Shown: positions 32,077 to 41,694 of the stretch, one piece after another
Layout: the number at the start of each line of letters is the position of its first letter
Position numbering within the stretch: the stretch's first letter is position 1
Assembly (NCBI GenBank): GCA_033557465.1
Contig: CM066048.1
Coordinates: 17,274,305 to 17,338,304, forward strand
Direction: 5' to 3'
Origin: Ichthyophis bannanicus
Lineage: Eukaryota; Chordata; Amphibia; Gymnophiona; Ichthyophiidae
DNA length: 64,000 nt
Notes under the pieces: generated by a model
Seen by the model: only the letters and a program-made list of their open reading frames with translations
Databases searched by the model: none
Told to the model about the DNA's origin: nothing
Program-made: the position numbers and the translations under genes

Positions 32077-33987
32077 ATGGCTTCCAGCGGTTTTAAGAAG
32101 TGTGATCGGTGTAAGAAATTAATGTCTCTCACCGACACACATGACTGCTGCCTCCGGTGCCTCGGTCCTGATCACGACCCTAAGTCATGTGGACCATGTG
32201 GGAAGATGTCTTCCAAGGCACTCCGAAGTCGCCAGCAGCAGAAAGAAAGGCTTTTCTCGGACTCAGCCTCCGGATGGGCCCGGACCTCGTCTGAGGCCTC
32301 GACATCTCGGGATTCGGATCCCGAGCACCATTGGAGCTCCTCGGACAGGGGGTCCCCCGACCGGGAACGCAAGAGGAAGAAGTGGCTCGCGAGGGCGTCG
32401 TCTGAGGAGGTCCTTGGCTCCTCGAGGGCCAAGTCTAAGACCCCCGACCTTCGCCCCGGGCCCGTGGACCAAGAGAAGCCTGCAAAAGTTTCTCACGTGC
32501 AGCCGGAGTCTGCTGGACACGTAAGCCCTGTAGTCCGAGGACTCTCCTCCCAGAGAGCCGATGTCGGGCCTGGCGCCGCCGGGGCCCTAGTCGGTGGCTG
32601 CTGCGTCTCCCGAGCTGAGTCTCAGGATGACAGCCTTGGAGAGCAGATTGTCTGCCTTCATGGAGCAGCAGCGGGCACTGATGGCCAGCCTGTCTGGCGC
32701 ATCTGCCCTGACCACCGGAACATCGACTTCGAAGTCGACCCCAGAGACCGAGCCGATACTCGAGTCCATCATGGCTCGAAGTCGACCTCGGCCGCCTGCT
32801 CAAGACCGAGGGTGTCGACGTCGGTGCCTCCGGCGTCGGGGCGGGTGCTCCAGGGCCCCACGGGTTCGGACCCTGACTCCTCGTCGGACGAGTCCGCCTG
32901 GGAGATGGAGGATGAGAAGTCCCCCGATACGTTCAAGACTCGGTGCGTCCCGTCGGACTCACTGCAGTCTGAGCCCCGGAGTAGATCCCCTCCGGAGGAT
33001 ACTCGGTTCTCGGAGTTCGTCCGGGATATGGCCACTGCCTTGGCTATTCCAGCGGACCCTGAGGAAGAGCCTCGAGCTGAGGAGCTCGAGGCCCTGCAGT
33101 ATGACTCTCCTCCGAAGGAGGCCTTTACTGTCCCGGTTCCTCCGATGCTGGAATGGCTCCTCTTCTGGATGTGGGAGGCACCAGCCTCGGCGCCGGTTTT
33201 AAGCAAGCGAGTCGACTCGATCTATCGACTCAGGAAGAGCCCTGGCTTTCAGAAGGCACAGCTACCACACCATTCCATGGTTGTGGAATCGGCCATGCAT
33301 CGTCTGAAGAGCCAGAAGATGCACTCTGCGGTGCCCCCCGGCAGGGAGGCCCGGAACCTCGATGGCGTCGGTAGAAAGTGCTTCCAGGGCTCGATGCTTG
33401 CTTGCCGTGTCCAGTCTTACCAGCTGTACATGGGCATGTACATGCGGGACCTGGCCAAGGAGTTGGCCGGGTTCTCTGCTGGACTCTCCAGGGAACTCTT
33501 GCAGAGATTCAAGTCCTTGTCCTCGGGGATTTGGGACTGCTCGAAGTTTATGTCCTGCGCCACCTACAATGGCTTCGAGGCTTCGGCCCGAGTTGCGGCA
33601 GCCGGCATCGTGGCTCAACGCCAGGCGTGGCTGCAGTCATCGGACCTCAAGCCATGGGTTCAGGACAAGATGGTCGATGTCCCTTGCCGAGGTGAAAACC
33701 TTTTTGGCAAGCCCATGACCGAGAAGGCCGCCCAGCTCGAAACAGAGCACCTTACACAGACAAGGCTGTCTAGGAAGACCTCTGCCCCTTCTCATAAAAA
33801 GAAGGGCTCGGGTAAAAAGCCCTTTTACCCGAGGAAGGGCACTGCCTACAAACAGTACCCTCAATACCAGGCTACCCAAGCTGCACCCCAGGGTCAGCAA
33901 GCCAAGGGGCAGGGTAATGGGCCCCGTAGGCAGAGGACCCCCAAGCCTCCGGCCCTTGCTCCCACTCAGCAGGGTGGGGGTTTTTGA
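32077..33987 (+). CDS. gag: DIRS B gag-like protein
   Basis: This is a 636-codon frame from ATG 32077. The track frame opens upstream at 32011, but copies C and E start at the equivalent GFKK/GFKN position. Near the N-terminus are three CX2C pairs (CDRC, CLRC, CGPC), probably binding zinc. A serine/acidic middle follows, then SPPEDTRFSEFVRDMATAL, ALQYDSPPKEAFTVPVPPML, HHSMVVESAMHRLKSQKMH and a basic Gln/Lys tail. Residues about 152-241 are out of frame relative to copy C; two compensating indels keep the frame open. The product is presumed to package the RNA. It overlaps the RT ORF by 71 bp. Confidence 0.88.
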   Translation: MASSGFKKCDRCKKLMSLTDTHDCCLRCLGPDHDPKSCGPCGKMSSKALRSRQQQKERLFSDSASGWARTSSEASTSRDSDPEHHWSSSDRGSPDRERKRKKWLARASSEEVLGSSRAKSKTPDLRPGPVDQEKPAKVSHVQPESAGHVSPVVRGLSSQRADVGPGAAGALVGGCCVSRAESQDDSLGEQIVCLHGAAAGTDGQPVWRICPDHRNIDFEVDPRDRADTRVHHGSKSTSAACSRPRVSTSVPPASGRVLQGPTGSDPDSSSDESAWEMEDEKSPDTFKTRCVPSDSLQSEPRSRSPPEDTRFSEFVRDMATALAIPADPEEEPRAEELEALQYDSPPKEAFTVPVPPMLEWLLFWMWEAPASAPVLSKRVDSIYRLRKSPGFQKAQLPHHSMVVESAMHRLKSQKMHSAVPPGREARNLDGVGRKCFQGSMLACRVQSYQLYMGMYMRDLAKELAGFSAGLSRELLQRFKSLSSGIWDCSKFMSCATYNGFEASARVAAAGIVAQRQAWLQSSDLKPWVQDKMVDVPCRGENLFGKPMTEKAAQLETEHLTQTRLSRKTSAPSHKKKGSGKKPFYPRKGTAYKQYPQYQATQAAPQGQQAKGQGNGPRRQRTPKPPALAPTQQGGGF

Positions 33988-35899
33988 CTCTTTGAGCGTA
34001 GCCTCTCCATCCCTGCTCTCCCAACCCTGCACAGATGGTCGCCTCGCCCTCTTTGCCCACCAGTGGCCCCTCATCACCGGGGACAGTTGGGTGTTGGACA
34101 TAGTCCACAGGGGCTATGCACTACATTTTCACCAACTGCCTCCACCATACTTTCCAGGGGAGCCTCCAAGGCCTTCCCTGCACACAGACCTTCTCCTTCA
34201 GGAACTCCAAGGTCTGTTGGTGGACAGGGCGGTGGAGCCTGTGCCTCCCCACTTGCAAGGTCACGAATTCTACTCCAGGTATTTCCTGGTGCCCAAAAGA
34301 ACCAGTGGCCTTCGACCCATTCTGGACCTCAGGAACCTCAACAAGTTCCTAGAGAAAGAAAAGTTCAAGATGCTTACTCTTGGAACCCTTCTGCCCTACC
34401 TCCAGCAGGGAGATTGGTTATGCTCCTTAGATCTAAAGGATGCGTACACTCACATCCTCATTCATCCAGACCACAGAAAGTACCTCCGGTTCCTTGTGGG
34501 AGGAAACCATTATCAGTACAGAGTACTGCCTTTTGGCCTCACCTCTGCTCCCAGGGTCTTTACCAAATGCCTGGCAGTGGTGGCGGCCTACCTGAGAAAT
34601 CAGGGAGTCTTTGTCTTCCCCTATCTGGACGACTGGCTCATCAGGGGTCAGACGTGCCAGAAGGCCAGACAAGCCACCCTCAGAACTATTGCTCTTCTTC
34701 AGAGCCTAGGGTTTGTAATAAACTTTGCAAAGTCCACTTTGCTCCCCTCCCAGAACTTGGAGTTCATAGGAGCAAGGCTGGACTCTCTCCTGGCAAAGGC
34801 TTTCTTGCCAAAAGACAGAGCACAAAGATTGATAGCCTTGGCAAACCAGTTTCTCAACAGGTCACTAGTCTCCGCCAGACTCTGCCTGAGGCTTCTAGGC
34901 CACATGGCTTCGACAGTGCATGTGACCCCCAATGCCAGGCTCCATATGAGGCCTGCACAGTGGTGCCTTCGGACTCAGTGGTCACAGGCCACAGGCAGCC
35001 TCAGGGACAGGATAAGGGTGTCCAGACAATTTCTGAACTCCCTCAGCTGGTGGCTGCACCCACCCAATCTACTAAAGGGAGTGACTTTTCAGATTCCTGG
35101 TTATATGGTGGTACTGACCACCGACGCCTCCCTGCAGGGCTGGGGAGCTCATTGTCTAGACAAATGCATCCAGGGCCTGTGGTCTCCTTGGGAGGCTGCA
35201 CAGCAGATCAATCTCCTCGAACTCAGAGCTATTCGCTTAGCACTCAAAGCTTTCTCTCCTGCCCTGGCTCGTCAATCTGTCCTGGTTCAGACAGACAACC
35301 AAGTAGCCATGTTTTATGTGAACAAACAGGGCGGGACTGGGTCCAGACTCCTTTGTCGGGAGGCTCAGGACCTTTGTTCATTTGCCCTCAAGCACAACAT
35401 GCTCCTCAAGGCTGTGTACCTTCCAGGCCAGGACAACTACCTGGCCGACAGGTTAAGCAGGATTCTGCAGCCCCATGAGTGGCAGCTGCATCCTTCAGTA
35501 GTTCAGAAGATCTTCCTCAAATGGGGTCTCCCTTTGATAGATCTCTTTGCCAGCCCAATGAACAAGCAACTGCCAAAGTTCTGCTCCAGACAACCGCATC
35601 CTCTGAGAATAGCAGCAGATGCTTTTCTGATTCCATGGTCTCAGGGCCTCCTGTATGCGTTTCCTCCCATGCCCTTGGTGGCCCGAACTCTCTTCAAAAT
35701 TCTTCAGGACAAGGCCTCGGTCCTGCTGGTGGCTCCCAGGTGGCCAAGACAGCCTTGGTTTCCACTTCTACTTCAATTGGTGGTGGATCCCCCACTGCCT
35801 CTGGGTTTGCAACCCGACCTTCTCTCACAGGACCAGGGTTCCCTTCTGCACCCCAATCTCAAAGCTCTCAATTTGATGGCCTGGAGGCTGCAAGGGTAG
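33917..35899 (+). CDS. pol: DIRS B reverse transcriptase/RNase H
   Basis: 660 codons, open. RT: YFLVPKR (122-128), SLDLKDAYTHILIHP (170-184) with the first catalytic Asp, LPFGLTSAPRVFTK (204-217), YLDDW (236-240). RNase H: TTDAS (401-405), LLELRAI (433-439), QTDNQVAMFYVNKQGGTGS (458-476), LADRLSR (509-515). The tail has IDLFASPMNKQLP (541-553), YAFPP (580-584) and APRWPRQPWFP (606-616), placed like the Dam-like methylase of DIRS elements. All RT and RNase H acidic residues are present. It converts element RNA to DNA. The true start is uncertain because it overlaps gag; the recombinase ORF begins inside its 3' end. Confidence 0.92.
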   Translation: MGPVGRGPPSLRPLLPLSRVGVFDSLSVASPSLLSQPCTDGRLALFAHQWPLITGDSWVLDIVHRGYALHFHQLPPPYFPGEPPRPSLHTDLLLQELQGLLVDRAVEPVPPHLQGHEFYSRYFLVPKRTSGLRPILDLRNLNKFLEKEKFKMLTLGTLLPYLQQGDWLCSLDLKDAYTHILIHPDHRKYLRFLVGGNHYQYRVLPFGLTSAPRVFTKCLAVVAAYLRNQGVFVFPYLDDWLIRGQTCQKARQATLRTIALLQSLGFVINFAKSTLLPSQNLEFIGARLDSLLAKAFLPKDRAQRLIALANQFLNRSLVSARLCLRLLGHMASTVHVTPNARLHMRPAQWCLRTQWSQATGSLRDRIRVSRQFLNSLSWWLHPPNLLKGVTFQIPGYMVVLTTDASLQGWGAHCLDKCIQGLWSPWEAAQQINLLELRAIRLALKAFSPALARQSVLVQTDNQVAMFYVNKQGGTGSRLLCREAQDLCSFALKHNMLLKAVYLPGQDNYLADRLSRILQPHEWQLHPSVVQKIFLKWGLPLIDLFASPMNKQLPKFCSRQPHPLRIAADAFLIPWSQGLLYAFPPMPLVARTLFKILQDKASVLLVAPRWPRQPWFPLLLQLVVDPPLPLGLQPDLLSQDQGSLLHPNLKALNLMAWRLQG

Positions 35900-36936
35900 T
35901 TTTGGCTCCATGGGGCCTACCTCAGGAAGTTGAGGAGGTTATCCTAGCCTCTAGGAAACAGTCCACTAGGAAAACCTATGCTCTCAAATGGAAAAGGTTT
36001 TCTGTGTGGTGTCAGCTACGTACAGAGGATCCTTTCTCCTGTACTGTGCCAGTAGTGCTTCAGTACTTACTGCACTTGTCCAGTCAGGGACTTAAGTCCA
36101 ATTCTGTTCGGGTCCACCTCTTAGCTCTAGCAGCTCACCACTCACTGGTGGAAGGACATTCTCTTTTGGTTCACCCCTTGGTGTCCCGCTTTCTCAGGGG
36201 CTTGCTTTTGCTCAAGCCTCCAATCCGTCCTCCTGCCCCTGAGTGGGAGTTGAATGTGGTCTTGCAGCAACTGACCCGCCCACCTTTTGAGCCGATGGCT
36301 ACTTGTCCACTATGCTTCCTATCCTGGAAGACACTCTTCTTGATAGCCTTAACCTCGGCCAGGCGTGTGAGTGAGCTTCAGGCCCTGGTCTGTGATAGGC
36401 CTTACACCAGGATTTATAGGAACAGGGTAGTCCTCAGGACTCATCCAAAGTTCCTCCCAAAGGTTGTCTCCTCTTTCCACCTCAATCAGGAGGTGGTTCT
36501 TCCAACATTCTTCCCTAGGCCTCATGCAAGCCAGGCTGAAGCAGTCCTGCATACCCTGGACTGTAGGAGGGCCTTATCCTTCTACCTTGACCGTACGCAG
36601 GGGCATAGAAGGACTACTCAGCTCTTCGTTTCTTTTGACCCTAATAAGTTGGGGTTGGCTGTGTCCAAGCGTACCTTGTCCATCTGGGTGGCTGACTGTA
36701 TCACCTGGGCTTACAAGGCGGCTGACCTTCCTTTGCAGGGTCGGGTTACGGCCCACCGAGTCAGGGCAATGGCTGCCTCAGTGGCTCATCTCCGCTCTGT
36801 GCCCTTGGTAGACATCTGCAGGGCTGCAACTTGGTCTTCAAGCCAGACTTTTGCGGCCCATTACTGTCTGGAGAGGGAGTCCCGTAGGGACAGTGCTTTT
36901 GGCCAAGCAGTACTCCGGAATCTCTTTGAGGTTTAG
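35479..36936 (+). CDS. DIRS B tyrosine recombinase
   Basis: 485 codons, open, overlapping the RT ORF by 421 bp in another frame. Residues 1-140 are low-complexity and may be mostly overprint; the recombinase fold begins near SRKQSTRKTYALKWKRF (158-174). Catalytic signature: SARRVSELQAL (294-304) with the first Arg, TAHRVRAM (424-431) with His426 and Arg429, TW (451-452), and HYCLE (461-465) with Tyr462. Members of this class join the circular element DNA to the genome by site-specific recombination without target duplication. All expected residues are visible, unlike copies A and C. Confidence 0.9.
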   Translation: MAAASFSSSEDLPQMGSPFDRSLCQPNEQATAKVLLQTTASSENSSRCFSDSMVSGPPVCVSSHALGGPNSLQNSSGQGLGPAGGSQVAKTALVSTSTSIGGGSPTASGFATRPSLTGPGFPSAPQSQSSQFDGLEAARVVLAPWGLPQEVEEVILASRKQSTRKTYALKWKRFSVWCQLRTEDPFSCTVPVVLQYLLHLSSQGLKSNSVRVHLLALAAHHSLVEGHSLLVHPLVSRFLRGLLLLKPPIRPPAPEWELNVVLQQLTRPPFEPMATCPLCFLSWKTLFLIALTSARRVSELQALVCDRPYTRIYRNRVVLRTHPKFLPKVVSSFHLNQEVVLPTFFPRPHASQAEAVLHTLDCRRALSFYLDRTQGHRRTTQLFVSFDPNKLGLAVSKRTLSIWVADCITWAYKAADLPLQGRVTAHRVRAMAASVAHLRSVPLVDICRAATWSSSQTFAAHYCLERESRRDSAFGQAVLRNLFEV

Positions 36937-37066
36937 GCAACTCCTGCCCTCTGTTGGGCTACCGGTGGAGGTTGTGTCCTTGAAAAGCCTTTCTTTGCTG
37001 CTGCAACTAGAGGGAGTTCTCTTGTTCAGCCTGGGTTCCTCGGTAGCCCAGAGCTAGGGAGTCACC

Positions 37067-37161
37067 CATATGTGAGGACTGACTTCCTGCTTGGTCCTGG
37101 AGAAAGTAGTTACTCACCTGTAACAGATGTTCTCCAGGAGCAGCAGGAATCAGTCCTCACA
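37067..37161 (+). repeat. DIRS B internal complementary region
   Basis: The left half is an exact complement of the element's left end (about 30 bp checked). The right half matches the right end and its extension, with about two mismatches. Confidence 0.85.
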
Positions 37162-37239
37162 ACCCTCCCTCCTCCCCTTGGAGTGGCAGTTGTACCTAGT
37201 TTATTTTCATTTTGTGTGCTGTTCTTAGCTATGTCATTT

Positions 37240-37425
37240 GACTGAGGTAAGATGGCACCTTTAGGCGGGAAGGGAACCATGCATGCGTGCCTGCATTCCC
37301 AAAGGCTTTCATAGAAAGCTGGGGAAATGCTCCACTGGGGCTTCATCGGCGCCGATGACACCCCATATGTGAGGACTGATTCCTGCTGCTCCTGGAGAAC
37401 ACCTGTTACAGATGAGTAACTACTC
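37240..37425 (+). repeat. DIRS B right inverted terminal repeat
   Basis: Inverted match to the left repeat, plus an extension of about 27 bp ending GAGTAACTACTC. Confidence 0.88.
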
Positions 37426-38784
37426 TAAATCCCTAGCCACCTCCCTAAGGAACATACCCATATAAAATTTGTAGGAACTGATTCTGGCCGATAACATGGA
37501 GGCCTGAAAACGTCAACCAAAGGTGTCGAGGGTTCTCGATTCCCTGCCTGGAGTGTTCGAGGAATGTGTCTTAGCACTCTTTATTCGACACATTGCCGAT
37601 TCCACCACCATGAAATGGTGCGGTAATTGCGTCTTTTGAAAGCCTGGACACTCTGGTACCCGGTACATTGTATTGAGTTGTCAAGTATGTGGAGAGATGG
37701 TTAGGGGTATCTCCCACATACGAAGCATAAGGTTGTGAAATATATGATGAATTGGGAGAGTAGCAGCTTCCTTTGGAGCTGTAGGATATTGAAGGATTTC
37801 AAGTTCCTCAGCCCTAGGTTCTTTCTCCGAAGTCACCGTTATGGACAGACCCCGAGCAACATCGCGAATAAAGTCTTGGAAAGACATGTCCTCCGGAGGG
37901 AATATGCAACGTTGTAGAGACAGAGATGAGTCTTCCGGGAGAGTTCTCATTTCCCAGGTATCGGCCAATTCATTGCTCGACAAATCTGAGTCCGAAGACT
38001 CAAAGTATCGATGGGCAGGGTGTTCTTGCTCTGCACGTAATCAATACTGTTCAAAGCCGGTAGGTGAAGCTTGTGGTGCTGGCACTTCAGTACCGGAAAT
38101 GGATTCAAAGGCCGGAATGGGTGGTTGCATGGTAAATGGCAAAAAAGTCGATGCAGGCTCTTTCGGTACCGTAGCCGGTACCAATGTCTGAGGGATCAAC
38201 TGTAAAGGTTTTACCGGTATGGAGGCCGTCAGTAAGGCTGCTAAGCTCCGCTGGATGGCTAGGATACGTTGATCCATGGAGCTTGCCGATGCTTGGGTAT
38301 CTGTACTGGAATTGCGGGCCATGATCCCTGAGCATGGCACCAGGAGTTCTCCAGAGGTGGAGGCTTCGGGCGCATCCTGGGACCCCACTAAGGCTTTGGA
38401 GGCAAGGTCCTCCCGCCGGGGTTGTTTGGCCGGTGTGTCCCTCTCCAGGGCAACGCCCGAGGCATCTCGATGCTTAGAAGGTGACCTACCCTTGGAGGGC
38501 TGGCCAGTCTTCAATGAAGACCTAGGTTTCAATACCTGAGATCTTTGGGGGGAAGATGAAGCTCTCAATGATGTCAATGCTAAAGACATTGCATCAGAGG
38601 CAAAGAGGGTGCCCAGTTTTACAGCTCGATTCTGTAGGCCTCTCTTTGTCATCTTCCTACAGAGAGGACATTCTGATGGTTGATCCGGTCCCAAACATTT
38701 TAGACACCAGTCAGGGGTGTCCGTGGCTGAAATTGTACTGCCATATTTGGAACAATTCTTAAAACCACTGGATGGTTTTTCCAT
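37426..38784 (-). pseudogene. gag: DIRS E gag, N-terminal part
   Basis: It reads from ATG 38784 (MEKPSSGFKN). The frame to 38041 has CSKYGS where other copies have CX2C, so one Cys of the first pair is lost, followed by CLKC and CPLC. A second frame, 37983-37681, holds FPPEDMSFQDFIRDVARGL and EILQYPTAPKEAATLPIH. The remaining part to 37426 continues the HHSMVVESA- and ASMLSARIS-like blocks in decayed form. The gene is frameshifted near 38040 and 37690 and split by copy B. Confidence 0.85.
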
Positions 38785-38876
38785 TTTGTCTGTGTCAAAA
38801 GGGAAGGCCTAAGCTTAAGAATGCGTTGATGCACCTGAAGGAAGAAAAGATTCCTTCCCTCACTGAAGTACCGCAT

Positions 38877-39057
38877 TGTAACCTATGGTAGCATTAGCAC
38901 TGCAGTTCGTCACTTAATCTCTAACAGCATTGCAGTTCTGTAGGGACTGGAGATCCATGTATTTCCCTGTTTGGCCAGTTGAATTACCAAACACCCTTAC
39001 CGGAAAGGGGCAAACAAATCCATGTGCTATACCATCCTGCTGATAACATTACTAGGG
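38877..39057. other. Unassigned sequence between DIRS E and C
   Basis: It should hold the left inverted terminal repeat of E if E were complete, but no such repeat is visible. It may be host DNA or the product of a deletion. Confidence 0.4.
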
Positions 39058-39221
39058 TTTTCTCCAGGACCAAGCAGGAAGTCAGTCCTCACATATGGGT
39101 GACGTCGGCGCCGACGGAGCCCCCGTGCGGAGCATTTCCCCAGGTTTCAAAGAAAGCCTTTGGGAATTGCAGCGCGCATGCGCGGTCCCCTTCCCGCCCA
39201 AGGGTGCCATCTTGCTCAGTC
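39058..39221 (+). repeat. DIRS C left inverted terminal repeat
   Basis: It pairs with 44953-45112. It contains GGTGACGTCGGCGCCGACGG, itself partly palindromic. Confidence 0.87.
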
Positions 39222-39466
39222 TTCTTTTTTCCGCGGAGCCCGACGGACGTAGTTCGTTTTTAGCCGAGGAAAAAGTTGATTTCCCTGTTTTTTCTTTTTC
39301 TCCTTCGGTTCGACGCTGGATCCTTTTCCCGCCTGGGCCCGATACGCCGGTATCGAGCCCACTCTCTCTTTTTCGGTTTTTGTCCTTTGTGACTAGCGTT
39401 TGCTCCATTTTTCTTTTTTCACTAGCAGCCCGGTCTTTTGACCTCGCAGGGGCCCATTTTCCCCCG

Positions 39467-41694
39467 ATGGCTGCCAGTGGATTTAAAAAGTGTGATCGGT
39501 GTAAGAAACTTATGTCTCTTACCGACACACATGACTGCTGCCTCCGCTGCCTCGGACCCGATCATAACCCAATGATCTGTGGTCCATGTGGCAAAATGTC
39601 CTCGAAGGCATTGAGGAGTCGGCAGCACCAGAAGGATAGGATCTTCTCTGACTCTGCGTCCGGACGGGCCCGGACCTCGTCAGAGGCCTCGACGTCTCGG
39701 GACTCCAGCCCCGAGCAGCATCGGGGTTCCTCTGAGTGGGGGTCTCCTTCGCGGGAACAGCGCAGGAAGAAGAAACCCGCGAGGGCGGCGTCGGTGGACG
39801 CTCCTGGTTCCTCGAGGGCCAGGTCGCATAGCCCCAATAGCCGTCCCGGGTCTTCGGAGTCGGAGAGGCCTGCCAAGCATCCTCGTATCGAGATGGAGTC
39901 TCCTGGACACGTGAGTGCTGTAGTCCTCGTGGACTCTCCTCCAGGGGAGCCGACGTTGAGCCCGACGCTGTCGGGGCCCAAGTCGGGGGCTGCTGGGTCT
40001 CCTGAGCTTGGACTCAGGTTGATGGCCTTGGAGAGCAGCCTCGCTGCCTTCATGGAACAGCAGCGGGCATTGATCGCCGGTCTCACCAGTGCATCTGCCC
40101 CGACCACCGGGACATCGACGTCCAAGTCGACCCCGGAGGTCGAGCCGATCCTCGAGTCCATGCGGGCTCGAGTTGATCCTCGGCCACGGTCTCCCTCGGC
40201 CTCCCGTTCGGGACCGAGGTCGTCGACGCCGGTACCCTCGGCGTCGGGGCGGATGGCATTGGTGCCCGCCCGACCGGAGCCGCTCAATTCCTCCTCCGAG
40301 GAGTCGGGCTGGGAGACGGAGGACGAAGAGTCACCCGACACTTATCGGACTCGGTGTGTCCTATCGGACTCGCTGGAGTCCAAACCTCGGAGACGATCCC
40401 CACCGGAGGATACACGGTTCTCGGACTTCGTGCGGGATATGGCCAAGGCCTTGGCCTTCCCTGCGGATCCCGAGGAGGAGCTTCGAGCCGAGGAGCTCGA
40501 GGCCCTCCAGTATGACTCTCCTCCGAAGGAGGCCTTTACTGTACCGGTTCCTCTGATGCTGGAGCGGCTGCTCTTCCGCATGTGGGAGACCCCGGCCTCG
40601 ATGCTGGTGTTAAGCCAGCGGGTCGATTCCATCTATCGAGTCCACCAGAGCCCCGGGTTCCAAAGGGCACAATTACCGCACCACTCCATGGTTGTGGAAT
40701 CGGCCATGCATCGACTGAAAAGTCAGAAGATGCACTCCTCAGTGCCTCCCGGCCGGGAGGCCTGGAACCTGGATGCCCTCGGTGCTTCCAGGGCTCTATG
40801 CTTGCTTGCCGTGTCCAGACATACCAGCTCTACATTTATTTATTTTATTTATTTAATTCACATTTATATACCGCATCTTCCAAAGTTCAGTTGCGGTTTA
40901 CAGGTAACAATAATTTACAAATCAAGTTTGTTTTACATGGAACAATGAAATATTTACAAGGAACATCATATGAAATATAGAACAAATAATGTGGTATAAT
41001 ACCGAACAGTGTGAAAAACTATATACAAGTTATATATGAATATATATATATGGAATACTTGAGGGGAGGTCAAAGGATCATCATTGGAGAGTGCTAACTG
41101 TGTAGGTTAAAGGTTTGTTGCATGGAGTAACCGATTGTCTGTTTGGGCATGTATTGTCTGGGCATGTATCTCCGAGACCTGGCAAAGGAGATTGCCGGGT
41201 TCTCTGCTGGTCTCTCCTAGGAACCTTTGCAGAGGTTCCAAGCCTTGTCCACTGGTATTCGAGAGTGCTCGAAGTTTATCTCTCGAGCAGCCTACGATGG
41301 CTTTGAGGCTTCGACCCGAGTAGCCGGGGCCGGCATTGGTGCCCACCGACAGGCTTGGCTACAGTCATCCGACCTCGAGCCATGGGTGCAGGACAAGTTG
41401 GTCGATGTCCCCTGCCGAGGTGAAAACCTCTTTGGCAAGCCCATGGCTGAGAAGACTGCAGAACTCGAGACCGAGACTCTGACCCGGACTAGGCTGTCCA
41501 GAAAAACCTCTGCCCCTTCTCAGAAAAAGAAGGGCTCGGGAAAAAAGACCTTTTACCCGAGGAAGTCATCTGCCTATAAACAATACCCTCATTATCAGGC
41601 CTCTGCAGCTCCCCAACAGGGTCATGGGCCCCGTAGGCAGAAGGCCCCCAAGCCACCAACACCGGCCCCTGCTCAGCAGGGTGGGGGTTTTTGA
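39467..41694 (+). pseudogene. gag: DIRS C gag (interrupted)
   Basis: It starts at ATG 39467 (MAASGFKKCDRCKK) and stays open to about 40780, with the three CX2C pairs (CDRC, CLRC, CGPC), the MALESSLAAFMEQQRAL helix-like segment, and SPPEDTRFSDFVRDMAKAL. A small deletion near 40780 shifts the frame, then a repeat insertion (40836-41158) breaks the gene. The C-terminal part is open at 41227-41694 (GENLFGKPMAEKTAELE, Lys/Gln-rich tail). Its middle segment shows the frame from which copy B has diverged. Confidence 0.87.
40836..41158 (-). mobile_element. TTTATT-tract repeat inserted in DIRS C gag
   Basis: It starts TTTATTTATTTTATTTATTT, then TATACCGCATCTTCCAAAG and TTGCGGTTTACAG, followed by AT-rich sequence. 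TGGGCATGTAT occurs twice at its right edge (41144 and 41159). It lacks the tRNA-like head. Confidence 0.65.

Larger units (their letters stand above)
31665..37425 (+). mobile_element. DIRS-type retrotransposon copy B (intact ORFs)
   Basis: This is a complete element of about 5.76 kb of the B/C/F group (ends TTCTCCAGGACCAAGC). It has both inverted terminal repeats, an ICR, and three open overlapping ORFs. It splits the gag gene of copy E with no visible target duplication beyond a shared TCT: ignoring B, E reads on directly. It is the best-preserved element in the window and probably the most recently active. Confidence 0.92.
27300..38876 (-). mobile_element. DIRS-type retrotransposon copy E (interrupted)
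   Basis: This is a minus-strand DIRS element of the A/D group. From right to left it has gag, RT/RNase H, recombinase, ICR and right inverted terminal repeat (at 27300). It is interrupted by DIRS copy B (31665-37425) and by two SINEs. The left inverted terminal repeat is missing: similarity to copy A stops at about 38876, just upstream of gag. All genes are broken. Confidence 0.85.

Noticed and set aside
32141..33718. Several overlapping ORFs on both strands in DIRS B gag
   Set aside because: Apart from the frame at 32594 (out-of-frame gag segment), they are shadows in a GC-rich coding region.
34063..35478. 471-codon ORF overlapping DIRS B RT
   Set aside because: Different frame from RT, no domain; continues into the recombinase frame by chance openness, so only the RT and recombinase frames are called.
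38877..39057. Left inverted repeat of DIRS E
   Set aside because: No match to the A/D left end in either orientation.
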